NCBI RefSeq assembly: GCF_004193775.1
Contig: NC_041018.1
Coordinates: forward strand, 31,641,940-31,705,939
Source: Glycine soja
Taxonomy: Eukaryota > Streptophyta > Magnoliopsida > Fabales > Fabaceae
Length of the DNA stretch: 64,000 nt
Direction of reading: 5' to 3'
Part shown: positions 11,937 to 22,246 of the stretch, one piece after another
Layout of the letters: every line of letters starts with the position of its first letter
Position numbering within the stretch: the stretch's first letter is position 1
Program-made: the position numbers and the translations under genes
The notes under the pieces: generated by a model
Told to the model about the DNA's origin: nothing
The model's database searches: none
The model's input: the letters and a program-made list of their open reading frames with translations, nothing else

Positions 11937-11945
11937 TTTGGCACT
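11937..11945 (+). other. Left half of element Y primer-binding site (split by Ogre)
   Basis: TTTGGCACT directly follows the Y 5' LTR. The other half (GCACCCACCGTGGGG) is at 36328, on the far side of the Ogre element. GCACT/GCACC at the two edges is the Ogre target duplication with one mismatch. Confidence 0.8.
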
Positions 11946-13240
11946 TGTCGCAACCTACCCTTCGGCGGGAGGGCGATGCGAGACTCACGAGTGCATCTTC
12001 CATGGAAGGAAACGCGCGGAGTCGCCACCAACGTTTATTTGAGAAAAACGTCGGAAAAACCGGAAAAAGACGTGGTCTACGAACTTTAAGTGAAAGGTTC
12101 GGGAGTTGTATTTACGCACGGGGAAGGTATTAGCACCCCATGCGTCCGTCACAAGGGACGACAACCTTTAATCAAGGGTGCGAATATGACTTCAATTTGT
12201 GTTATCTTCCCTTTTTTACGTTTTTTATGTCTTTTTATGCCTTTTATATTTTTTTATCTTTTTGTGGTCGACAAAGGTGTTTCCCTTGCTCCTACGTATT
12301 CCTCAATTTGTGGTAAGGAAATCAGACCTACGTAGTTCTTTGAGAACTAAACGTTGGTTAAATTATTTTTGTCCTTTTTTGCAAGATATATTTTTATTGA
12401 ACGGAAGGGTCATTTATGGCGTTGGACCATTAAACAATCTTTCGATTCTTTTGAAAGGAGAGAAAACATTAAGGCATTGGACCATTAATGATCTCTTGAT
12501 TTTTTGAAAGAGGTAACAAAGCTACGTGTTGATTTTAGGCTTTTAGAAATCCACGTTTAACCAATAAAAGCGGAAAAGACCATTTCAAAGCGTTGGACCT
12601 TAAAAATGGGTTTTTAGGTGATGACAAAAGTTTGATTTATGAATTGATTTTAGCCTTAGTTTCACTTTGGTTATTTGGTCAATTCGATTAAGAAAGAAAA
12701 ATCCCAAAGAAAAACGTCCGATTGATTTTTTTGATTATTTTATTAAAAGATATTTTATTATTATTATATTATTATTTTGCATCTTTTTGGTTTTAAACGT
12801 GGTTACGTCATGACAGAACGGTCGGATTTCATTTTAACAGAAATTAAAAGATGTTACAATTCAAATGAACGGTGGAAATTTATTTTATTTTTTGATTAGA
12901 TGAGAAAACGACTTAAATAAATGACTAAAGCACATCAAAAGGGGGTACGAAAAGTAAATGAAATAAAAATAAAAGCACACGAAATAAGTAGGGACCACTA
13001 AGGGCACATAGAATGAATTGAAAAGTTCGATTTCAGGAACTTACCGGTTGAAGACCGAAGAACGACGAAGAACGATGAAGAACGGATGAAAACCTTCGCG
13101 AAATCACCCACGGAAACGTCTCGGAAGCGTTACGGAAGCACCTCGGCTTGGATTTTCTTCAGGGAAACAATTTTTCTCACTAATTTTAAGTGATTCTCAG
13201 ATACTAAGAGCGTTGAACATTTTTGTTCTGCCCTCCTTCC

Positions 13241-13250
13241 CCTATTTATA
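13241..13250 (-). promoter_or_regulatory. TATA box in Ogre 3' LTR
   Basis: TATAAATAGG on the minus strand. The matching site in the upstream (right) LTR, 35871-35880, reads TATGAATAGG. Confidence 0.6.
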
Positions 13251-13424
13251 GGGGAAAAGAGGGAGGTGGTTGCCACCCAGCTCACCCAGGCGAGCTAGGT
13301 TGCTTCGACCAGAAGGCACCGCCTTTTGTTGGAAGATCCTGGAAGGCCCAAGTGGGTCTGATTGCTATTTGTACCCTCATGCTTACTAAATACACCCCCT
13401 CTGCCCTTTTTTGCTGATTCTTTT

Positions 13425-13615
13425 TCCGTAACGTTACGGAACTTTACGAATTACATAACGATACTTGTTTTTTTTCGTAATGTCACGAAACCTTATGGAT
13501 TACACAATCATCCCTTCTTTGGCTTCCGGAATGTTACGGAACTTTACGGATTACGCATTAACATTTCCTTTCAACTCCCGACATGTCGCGGAACTTCACG
13601 GATTGCCTAACGATG
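13425..13615. repeat. Short tandem repeats in Ogre LTR
   Basis: Four degenerate units of about 45-60 bp built on CGTAAYGTYACGGAACYTTACGGATTAC. The same array is in the right LTR at about 36055-36245. Confidence 0.75.
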
Positions 13616-13696
13616 GGTGTCAAGTACCTCAAAGTGGTCAAGCGAGGGTCGCATCCCAACAAACAGATGGTCCCTGGACAAAATTAGGGTATGACA

Positions 13697-13712
13697 GTTA
13701 CCCCTCTTTACT
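13697..13712 (-). other. Polypurine tract of Ogre element
   Basis: On the minus strand AAAGAGGGGTAAC directly precedes the 3' LTR start. Confidence 0.7.
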
Positions 13713-13779
13713 TGTCTTTTATTGGAGATAAAAGGGAAGTAAAGATAAGACACTAATTTCGTTCGAGCGAAACACCATT

Positions 13780-14590
13780 CGGCCGGTCACTCTGCGTGCC
13801 ATCGAACACGATTGGGCCTGGATGGAAAGGCGCAAAATGACCATAATTTGTCTCTGCGCACCATCGAACACGATCGCCTCTGGATGGCGAAAAGGTGTGC
13901 CGAATGACCATAATTTGTCTCTGCCCACCACTCGACTCACTGCCCCAGAATGACAAAGGGCGCAGAATGACCATAATTTGTCTCTACGCGTTTATCACTC
14001 GACTCGCTGCTCCTGAATGACAAAGGGCGCATAATGACCATAATTTGTCTCTGCGCATTTATCACTTGACTTGCTGCTCCTGAATGACAAAGGGCACAGA
14101 ATGACCATAATTTGTCTCTGCGCGTTTATTAGGCATCAAGTCTTACAAATAGCAAAAGCGTGCGGAAGACCATAATTTGTCTCCGCATGTCATCGGGCTT
14201 GCCGCCTCTGGATGACAAAAGGCGCAGAATGACCATAATTTGTCTCTGCGTGCCATCGGACACGATTGTGTCTGAATGGCAAAAAGGTGAGCGAAATAAC
14301 CATAATTTGTCTCCGCATGTCATCGAGCTCGTCGCCTCTGGATGAAAAAAGGTGCAAAATGACCATAATTTGTCTCTGCGTGCCATCGGACACAATTGTG
14401 TCTGAATGGCGAAAAGGTGAGCGGAATGACCATAATTTGTCTCCGCATGTCATCGGGCTCGCCGCCTCTGGATGACAAAAGGTGCAGAATGACCATAATT
14501 TGTCTCTGCGTGCCATCGGACACAATTGTGTCCGAATGGCAAAAAGGTGAGCGGAATGACCATAATTTGTCTCCGCATGTCACATGACCT
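13780..14590. repeat. Ogre 3'-UTR minisatellite, 12 copies with 63/67-bp alternation
   Basis: The core CCATAATTTGTCTC occurs at 13841, 13908, 13971, 14038, 14105, 14170, 14233, 14300, 14363, 14430, 14493 and 14560. Spacings are 67, 63, 67, 67, 65, 63, 67, 63, 67, 63 and 67. From 14170 rightward two subtypes alternate strictly (core followed by CGCATGTCATCG or by TGCGTGCCATCGGACAC), giving a 130-bp dimer unit. All apparent ORFs across it are repeat artefacts. Tandem repeats in the 3' region are typical of Ogre/Tat elements. Confidence 0.93.
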
Positions 14591-14599
14591 CAGGGTCAG

Positions 14600-16260
14600 A
14601 GATTGTGGGGCGGCCGACAAAAGCGAGGCTCTTGCTCCTACGTATCCTCAATGAGGAACTCAGACCTACGTAGTTCTGGGTAACTTGTGAGACTAAAATA
14701 GTCTCGGTGTTTTCTTCACTAAAATGCGAACATGCTTTAGTAAAGAGACAAAACTTCCAACTGATCAGAGCAACATATGCTTTTTGGATGAAAAACAATG
14801 TGTCTACCGGGGAAGGAGAGTATGCTGATGAAATTTTCTCATAACCATAAATGAGATTTTGGACGTTAGCATTTCGCTTTTAAATGACCATTTAGAGGAA
14901 ACAGTGGGTGCAAAAAAAATAGAAGAAAATCATTCAAAGTGTATCAATCTCACACGGGTAAGTGTTTCATCCTAATTCCGAACCATTGATATGTCATGAC
15001 TTGATTTTGCAAATCATTTCCTATCAAATCAAAGATTACATACGTGATCATGGATCAATAGGACTTTTTCTTGGGAATGGTTTGTTTCTTGTGGGAAATT
15101 TGGCTTTGAGTGTTCTTGGCCTTTTCCTTTTCTGTTTTTGTTTAGTGTGAGGTGAACAAGTCACCGACGCACAGGATTTTGGTTGGCAATCAAAGGGAGA
15201 GGACCACTTTAGGTCATGGTTTCCTTTCTTTTCATGTTTACTTTGGTGACAATTCTGTATTGTTCAGATATTGTCGGGTCCAAAAACCTTTCTGCATATT
15301 TCTTCTATTTTCTTCTGATCTTTGATCGGGAATTTTCTTTCTTTTTGCTTTCTCCCACTTTTTTATTGGGAATTTTCTTTCTTTTTTGCTTCCGAGAGCA
15401 AGGATTGACATTCTCACCCTGGGTCAAGGTTTATGGTAAGTTGGGATTTCAGCTCAAGGCTTGTAGAACGGCTGGACATGACATATGTCAGGGTTTGGTT
15501 TGGTTCAGGGATAAAGGGGATGTCCCACATTATTTCCATGACACAAATGCAACAATGATGATTTGGAAATTTTACGCAAAACTAGTCATGCATGCACCTA
15601 TGGGGACACTCAAGTGTCAAAAAATTTTGGTCATGTGATGCTAGGGCTCATGATTCATTTTCTCTACTTTAGTCAACCCAGTGTTTCCAAAATATGCTCT
15701 TTTATCAATTTGCGCATTCATCCGAGTCCATTTTTGGGCGTTCGGAAAAACTTTCATAGCATTCACCCTTCAGGTGTATACACATTTTTTTCAAAAACTG
15801 GTTATAATCAGTGAATTTTTCAAAGAAAAGTTGGAAGTTATCTCCTTTCACAAGCATGTTGTTTTTTAGCTAGACAACTTTTTATTATTATTTTTTTTCT
15901 TCCTTCTTTTTCTTTTCTTGCTTGCTCCTTTTTTTTCCTTTCCTTTTTTAAGTTATTATCATTTATTCATTTTCTCTCCCCTTTTTTTTCTTTTTCTCTC
16001 TAAAAAGATCGTGCGGACGGGGGCGCACACTACCTACTTACGTCTAACCACAAGGTAAACGAAAAGAACGCACGAAATCGTAAGTCGCAAAAACTGTGAC
16101 GAAATAACTGAGATCCATAACGCCAAAAATTTCTAACAGAAACAAAAAATAATAATAGTAATGGTAGTAACCATATAGACAATAACAGAAAACAGTAATG
16201 TCAATAGCAATATAGATAATAATAGAAAATAGTAATGTCAATAACAAAAGTGCGGTGACC
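14600..16260 (-). other. Ogre 3' non-coding region
   Basis: No supported gene. At 14630-14685 it holds a copy of a motif also found in the LTRs (CTTGCTCCTACGTAT, then CAGACCTACGTAGTTCT). It also has polypyrimidine stretches around 15300-15380 and 15890-16000 and AT-rich short repeats at 16140-16250. Confidence 0.6.
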
Positions 16261-16264
16261 TCGG

Positions 16265-16558
16265 TCATGTGGCTCCGCTTCCTCCCAAGAAACCAAGCAA
16301 GTCCGTCATTTCTTCATCCATACGGGCCTCCTCTGCCGCACCGGGGGATCCTGCGGGCTCCTCCCCTGCCTGGGCCTCGAGCCAATCTCCAGGCCATGCG
16401 ACCTCAGCCCCAAACTGCTCTGGAGTAGAGCATGCAAAAGGAGCGAAACCCTGCCCCTGCTGACTGAGGCTGAACCGGTAGAGACACTTATGTATCTGCA
16501 CCTGCCCCCGGTGGTTGGCTGCCTGCTGGCGAACCAAGTGCTGTATATAACGCTCCAT
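16265..16558 (-). CDS. Ogre 3' ORF, C-terminal piece (broken from the preceding ORF)
   Basis: Open segment that continues the ORF ending at 16628 after stops between the two. It is Gln/Ala/Glu-rich with MERYIQHLVRQQAANHRGQ at its start and an acidic C-terminus (EEARMDEEMTDLLGFLGG). In related proteins recalled from soybean repeats a hydrophilic tail like this follows the folded domain. Probably one gene with 16628-17530 separated by a stop (the TAG at 16628). Function unknown. Confidence 0.5.
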   Translation of the reverse strand: MERYIQHLVRQQAANHRGQVQIHKCLYRFSLSQQGQGFAPFACSTPEQFGAEVAWPGDWLEAQAGEEPAGSPGAAEEARMDEEMTDLLGFLGGSGAT

Positions 16559-16627
16559 GCCTAGTGATCCAACGGGATCGGCCTGATGAGGTGGTGGCGG
16601 TGCGTCTGCGGCCTAAGGTGCATCACC

Positions 16628-17530
16628 CTACGCCTGCCTAGGAGTGCAATACTTCTCGATGAAGGCACGGGTGATCGGCGGTCGGATCACCTTACTAGGG
16701 GTGACGGGAACCCCGAATGACTGGTAGAGGCCCGTGATCAATGCCGGAAACCCCAGGGACCTGTTAGACTTATCCAGGTCTAGAGGGTGCTTGGTCGGTG
16801 GCATACCTGCAAACAAATAGATGGCGTCAGCAATCACCTGGGCCACATGGACGCTCATCCGTGCCAGGATGGCATACACCAACTGACACTTCAGTAGAGG
16901 GAGATTGGAGTTATGATCGCTAGGCAAGACATTACTGAGCAGCAATGTCATCCACGTCTGGGTCAAGGTGGTCATGCTGGTGCGCATGATCCGCACCTGC
17001 CTCCCTGCAGCAGTCCGGGCAGCATCCTGCCCCAGTGTGCATAACAGTTGGGCAATGGCCTCCTCGTCGAACTCGTCGGCCCTGTTCCTCCTCTTGCTGA
17101 ACTCGCACTCCTGGCCTTCCTCCAACACTAACGGGTCACCCAGGAACTGGCTGAGGGCATCTGCACCAAAGGGAATCCACTGAACCCTCACCCATGTACG
17201 CATGTCTCGCACTCCCTCCTCTGTGGGCCAAGCATTAGCATAAAACTCCAGGACTACCTCAAGGTCAAACTTAGCCATGGGAGTCACCAGCGACATCCAA
17301 TGTCTGCGAGCTATCTCCTCCTGAAAATCTGTATACTCATCCTCCCTGAGCTGGACGCGCCTATTTCTGTGGAACGACCATCCTTTGATGGCCTCGAAGC
17401 GCTGCTGGTGCTCGGCGCTCCGGAAATGGTGGCTATCAAACTCGGGGGTGGCATTGGACCCTTCCGCCGCGGCGTCTCTCCTAGACCTCTTCGTGGAAAG
17501 CTTTTTCGGAGCCATTTCCTGCAAGGACAA
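16628..17530 (-). CDS. Ogre-encoded extra protein, plant-transposon-like domain, 3' of integrase
   Basis: 300 codons without interruption. The likely start is the Met of MAPKKLSTKRSRRDAAA (five codons into the open frame), giving a basic, nuclear-localisation-like N-terminus (residues 6-25). A mostly helical domain of about 250 residues follows, with FDLEVVLEFYANAWP, TWVRVQWIPFGADAL and LLKCQLVYAILARMSVHVAQVI. This pattern matches, from memory, the 'putative plant transposon protein' family that is common in legume repeats. I know no enzymatic motif in it. It lies in the same orientation as gag-pol, about 2 kb after integrase. Its open frame contrasts with the decayed pol around it. Confidence 0.7.
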   Translation of the reverse strand: MSLQEMAPKKLSTKRSRRDAAAEGSNATPEFDSHHFRSAEHQQRFEAIKGWSFHRNRRVQLREDEYTDFQEEIARRHWMSLVTPMAKFDLEVVLEFYANAWPTEEGVRDMRTWVRVQWIPFGADALSQFLGDPLVLEEGQECEFSKRRNRADEFDEEAIAQLLCTLGQDAARTAAGRQVRIMRTSMTTLTQTWMTLLLSNVLPSDHNSNLPLLKCQLVYAILARMSVHVAQVIADAIYLFAGMPPTKHPLDLDKSNRSLGFPALITGLYQSFGVPVTPSKVIRPPITRAFIEKYCTPRQA

Positions 17531-17569
17531 ACGTTTGGAAAGTTAATTTACAAGGAAATGCCATTTTAA

Positions 17570-18879
17570 AGCAAAAACGGCATACTAATCTTTTCGACTT
17601 AGAACAAACTTGTGCACACATTCCCTAGAAGAAGAACATTTATGAACGTGCATACGCACAAAATATCCTGCTATCTATATCAATATACAAGGATACTCAA
17701 AACATTCTAGCTACCTATACCCCACACATATTCTTTTGAAAAGAATTCATATATGCATGCTCAAGGTATTGTGCCAAAATTACATATGTCCATATTCAAA
17801 GTATTTTGCTACCAAAAATTACATACGCACATTCAAGGTATTTTACTACTTAAATTAACATACAAATTAATACAGGTTTTTTGTTGTTTCATTCACATTT
17901 ATTTATACATATATGCACATTTTGAGAGCCAATTTCATGTTATGCACACACTTGCATTTATTTGAAAAGGAATTTTCATGCCATCTATCTACACTTTGAA
18001 AGGCAATTCCACATCATATGTTCATTTTGGGAAGCATTCTCATGCCACATTCAAACATGTGTACATTTATAAAGCGCTTGACCACCTATTCAACATATAC
18101 ACGCTTTATTTGAAGGGTATTTGTCTCTTGCTACCTATTCTATATATACATGTACATGGTGAATAACATCTTCACATCATCTAGGCGCAAAGAAAACATC
18201 AAGGTGCAGCCCAAACCAAACGCTGGCCTAAAAGGGGAGTCCTCAGCAACATGCTCTCATTTTCATGCTCTCTTGTATTGAAATCAAGAGCTTGGGTTCC
18301 TAGGCCTAAAATCACATTCGGGCACATATTCTAGCTCTTACAAGTTGTCCGAACACTAAAAAATGGCAGCCATATATGCACAAGTCAAATCCCCAAGCAA
18401 AAATTCACAAATCCATGCGCAAATGCCATTGAGGCATTTCACCGAGCACTTGGTGGGCGCATGTTTAGGCATGAAAATTTGGGGAATGGGGGCAAAGTGT
18501 CACGCCCAATTGCTTCAGAATGCACCATAGGCCTAGGGTCATCCCTTACAAACCCCTAACTCAAACCAACAAGCATGAAACAAAGCCAAAATTGCTCCAC
18601 AGATTTGGGCACATTCACACAATTTAGAGCACTAAAAGAAGACCAAGATACATCAATGGAAAGCTAGAAAGCTCAAGAATGAGGTACTTGTTGGAGTGAG
18701 TAGGAGTATCAAAAACGAAAGCAAAATGCAACAAAAGGTGGCTTGGGGGCACAAAAATGGCAAGTCCCGTAGCTTTGGTGTTTTTGAAAGTGGGGGGGGG
18801 AGTTTTGGGTGAAGAAAACGCACCCCTCCCTCTCTTTTAACCTATCTCGTGCAGGGGGTGCTCGCCCAGGCGAGCTAAC

Positions 18880-18976
<97 letters not shown>

Positions 18977-19655
18977 AGAGAAGACACAAGTATGCGCTCT
19001 CTACGGATCGGCGTTCGTTTACTCGAACCCCCTTTAGGGTAGATGAGGCATCCGATATTTACTTAAAGACAACAGTAATAATTACTGGGAGTTTAAAGGA
19101 TACTAGGCTGTCCCCCAGCTGCGCTTCCCGCTTGTCCAGTGTTGGGCATGAGATGACGATCTATCGATCGTGATCCTAGCCTCTACTCGCGTCCGTCCCT
19201 AAGTACCTGAAAGTAGGAAACGACATCGCGCAGCAAAACTGTGGTCGCGTTATCATTTTACCTTGATTGGTTTCTGCCTTTAGCCACATCCCGACATTTG
19301 ACCATTACCTAAGACGATTCTGCTCCTGTCATAAGATAACAAAATATGCATGCGTATGCGTATGCATGAGCGTTTTCAAATGCAATAATCCTTTTAGTGA
19401 AAGTTGCTCAGGTTCAATTTTAATTAAGCGCTTGGGGCATCCCATGGACTGAGTGAAAAGGCTCAGGTTATCAAAATTGCACATGGTTTAAAGCAAAAAG
19501 TGAGGACTGAAGCCTCAATCCCACGTTCTCTTCTTTTAAAAGACTATGATGAGAAAATTACAGTGGACAGGAATCCCTGGGGGAAACCAAGAAGAACACA
19601 CAAAAATAAAAGAACATGTAGCGACTTCCTCAATTGCCCCAGATCCTAAGCATAG
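17570..19655 (-). other. Ogre non-coding region between integrase and 3' ORF
   Basis: AT-rich, with ATATGCACA-like short repeats (17640-18160) and a TA microsatellite. A CTCGCCCAGGCGAGCT palindrome at 18861-18876 is shared with the LTRs. No gene supported. Confidence 0.6.
18883..18974. repeat. (TA)n microsatellite
   Basis: About 46 TA units. The open frames of Tyr-Ile repeats over it are artefacts. Confidence 0.97.
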
Positions 19656-19657
19656 TA

Positions 19658-20460
19658 TCACTTGACAACATCGGAGTTCATGGGTGAAGGTAGCTCCTCG
19701 CCATCCATGTTGGTAAGCACCAGGGCTCCTCCGGAAAAAGCCCTTTTTACAACGAAAGGCCCTTCGTAGTTCGGGGCCCACTTCCCTCGATTATCTTTAA
19801 CAACGTGGGACATCTTTTTCAGCACAAGGTCTCCCTCATGGAACTTGCGCGAGCGTACCTTCTTGTCGAACACGTTCTTCATTCTTTGTTGATACAGGCG
19901 CCCATGGCTCATGGCCGTCAAGCACTTACCTTCAATAAGGTTGAGTTGGTCGTAGCGTGTTTGAGCCCACTCCGATTCTTCTAGGCCTGACTCCGCTAGT
20001 ATCCTCTGGGAATGGACCTCTACCTCAAATGGGAGTACCGCTTCCATCCCATAAACCAAGGAATACGGTGCATGGAATTGTGATGCTGGATTTTGAAATC
20101 CACACACATTTCCTGCATCATTTTGTTATTCAGATTGGTGCCATTGTCCGTAATGATCTTCCTAGGGAGTCCGTACCAACAAATCAACTCCCTCTTTATG
20201 AATCTGACCACCACACTCCTCGTGACATTGGTGTAGGAAGCCGCTTTGACCCATTTGGTGAAATAATCTATTGCCACGAGAATGAAGCGATGACCGTTCG
20301 AAGCCTTGGGTTCGATGGCCCCTATGACGTCTATCCCCCACATGGAAAAAGGCCAAGGGGCAGACATGACATTCAGAGGATGTGGCGGAACATTGACATT
20401 GTCCGCAAACACTTGACATTTATGGCATTTCCTTACATGGGTGCAGCAATCGCTTTCCAT
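19658..20460 (-). pseudogene. Ogre integrase with internal deletion
   Basis: The N-terminal part has CTHVRKCHKCQ (second half of the HHCC finger). The core shows MWGIDVIGAIEP (first Asp) and GLPRKIITDNGTNL (second Asp). At about 20070-20110 the sequence jumps from DFKIQHHNS directly to FHAPYSLVYGMEAVLP in another frame. In family members about 60-80 residues lie between these points, including the catalytic Glu and the NGAVE-like motif. The C-terminal part is intact (GDLVLKKM, NYEGPFVVKRAF, ending SDVVK stop). The enzyme would lack its third catalytic residue, so this copy cannot integrate. Confidence 0.85.
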
Positions 20461-20481
20461 GGTGAGCCAGTAATAACCTGC

Positions 20482-21390
20482 TCAAAGGATCTTCCTGGCC
20501 ATAGCATGCCCATTGGCGTGCGTTCCAAACAAACCCTCATGGACTTCCTCGATCATGTGGTTCGCCTCTTTGGCATCCACGCATCGTAGGAGGGTCATGT
20601 CATGGTTTCTCTTGTATAGTATGCTTCCGCTCATGAAGAAACCAGCCGCCAATCTCCTCAATGTCCTTTTTTCATTGTCGGAAGCCTCCGGTGGGTACTT
20701 TTTCCCTTCAACGTATCGCTTGATATCGAAATACCAAGGCTTACCGTCCCGTTCCTCTTCCACCTGACAACAATGCGCGGGTCTGCCACAACACCAGAAC
20801 TCAATGTACGGTAGGTCCCCGTGCGGTGTTAGCTGGAACATGGATGCCAAAGTGGCAAGCGCATCCGCCATTTGATTTTCCTCCCGGGGAACATGATGGA
20901 AGGAGATCTCATCAAAGGAACCAGCCAATTCCTTGATATAGGCTTGGTAGGGTATCAACTTGGGGTCTCTAGTTTCCCATTCCCCTCTCAGTTGGTGGAT
21001 CACCAGTGTTGAGTCCCCGTACACCTTGAGTAGCTTGACATTGGAGTCAATTGTCGCCTGGACGGCCAGGGCACACGTTTCATACTCAGCCATATTGTTG
21101 GTGCAGTCAAACCCCAGCCTGGCTGTGAAAGGTATACATTGATCGTCCGGAGAGACCAATACTGCTCCAATGCCATGGCCTAGAATGTTTGACGCTCTAT
21201 CAAACCATACGGTCCACTTGTCTCGGTCCTCGTCTAGCTTTTCCTCAAACAGGGCCATGATGTCCTCATCCGGGAATTTGGGATGCATGGGCTGATAGTC
21301 GTTGAGAGGCTGCTGAGCCAAATAATCTGCCAAGGCGCTTCCTTTTATCGCTTTTTGGGTGACGTAGACTATATCGAACTCGGATAGCAA
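20482..21390 (-). pseudogene. Ogre second (archaeal-type) RNase H and linker to integrase
   Basis: 302-codon open stretch. After a linker with ALADYLAQQPL it has WTVWFDRASNILGHGIGAVL (the Asp/Gly-rich first strand), NMAEYETCALAVQ (catalytic Glu), LKVYGDSTLVIHQLRGEW (Asp) and HVPREENQMADALATLAS (final Asp). This duplicated RNase H is the Tat-clade hallmark (established for Tat/Ogre). The tail (YLVLL-type H2C2 region, DAKEANHMIEEVHEGLFGTHANG) begins the integrase finger. Stops around 21395 separate it from the first RNase H. Confidence 0.85.
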
Positions 21391-21513
21391 AACTTGTCAC
21401 CGGGCGATCCGCCCTATGAGAACAGGCTTCTCAAAGATGTACTTAACCGGGTCCATCTTGGATATCAACCAGGTGGTATGGCTCAGCATGTATTGTCTTA
21501 GATAGTGGGACGC

Positions 21514-22241
21514 CTAGACTAAAGCACAACACGTTCTTTTGAGCAGGGAGTAGTTCATTTCACAGGTCGTGAACTTCTTACTCAAGTAGTAGACAATGCG
21601 CTCTCTCTTCCCGGACTCGTCATGTTGCCCCAGCATACATCCCATCGACTCGTCCAAAATCGTCATATACAAGATGAGAGGCCTTCCGGGTACCGGCGAC
21701 ATAAGCACGGGAGGGTTCATGAGACACTATTTGATCCTTCCAAACGCCTTTTGACAATCCTCATTCCAACGGACGGATTGGTTTTTGCGTAAGAGTTTGA
21801 ACAACGGCTCACAAATAGCGGTGAGCTGTGATATGAATCTGGCAATATAATTCAAACGTCCTAGGGAACCTCGGACCTGCCTCTCGGTACGGGGTTCCGG
21901 CATTTCAAGGATGGCTTTCACCTTTTTGGGGTCCACCTCTATCCCTTTCTGGCTCACGATGAAACCTAGCAATTTCCCTTATTTGACCCCGAAGGTGCAC
22001 TTAGCGGGGTTTAACCTCAATTGATATTTCCTACGCCTTTCGAACAACTTCCGCACGTTGACAAGGTGTTCCTCCTCGGTCTTAGACTTGGCAATTATGT
22101 CATCCACATAGACCTCGATTTCTCGGTGCATTATATCGTGGAACAAAGCCACCATAGCCCGTTGATAAGTTGCCCCGGCGTTCTTGAGTCCAAAGGACAT
22201 CACCTTATAACAGAACGTCCCCCACAGGGTGAGAAAGGTAG
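21514..22241 (-). pseudogene. Ogre reverse transcriptase C-terminal half and first RNase H
   Basis: Three open segments separated by stops. 22203-21979 carries MSFGLKNAGATYQRAM and the catalytic VYVDDIIAKS box. 21972-21727 is the thumb/connection, with LLGFIVSQKGIEVDP starting across the stop and LGRLNYIARFISQL. 21720-21514 is the first RNase H, with PLILYMTILDESMGCMLGQ and LSKKFTTCEMNYSLLKRTC. The RT N-terminal half is at 27222-27908, beyond the copia element that split the gene. The YVDD residues are intact, but the gene is disrupted. Confidence 0.87.
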
Positions 22242-22246
22242 TCTTT
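22242..22246. repeat. Target-site duplication of the copia element (left)
   Basis: TCTTT; the matching TCTTT is at 27217-27221. It marks the insertion point inside the Ogre RT. Confidence 0.9.

Larger units (their letters stand above)
11946..13696 (-). repeat. 3' LTR of Ogre element
   Basis: 1751 bp; on the + strand it runs TGTCGCAACC to TATGACA. On the minus strand it holds a TATAAATAGG box (13241-13250) within the palindrome CCCCTATTTATAGGGG. It also holds a CTCACCCAGGCGAGCT near-palindrome (13278-13293) and four degenerate copies of an ACGGAACTTTACGGATTAC-like unit (13425-13615). Confidence 0.9.

Noticed and set aside
13719..14587. Many overlapping ORFs with DKLWSF / TIICL motifs on both strands
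   Set aside because: All are translations of the 63/67-bp minisatellite units.
13780..14590. CRISPR-like regular spacing
   Set aside because: Units are direct tandem repeats with related 'spacers', in a plant retroelement; no CRISPR in this setting.
15216..15638. 140-codon hydrophobic frame on + strand
   Set aside because: Phe/Leu-rich reading of polypyrimidine DNA in the Ogre 3' region, antisense to the element; no recognisable domain.
19957..20589. 210-codon frame on + strand
   Set aside because: Shadow of the minus-strand Ogre integrase and RNase H coding sequence.
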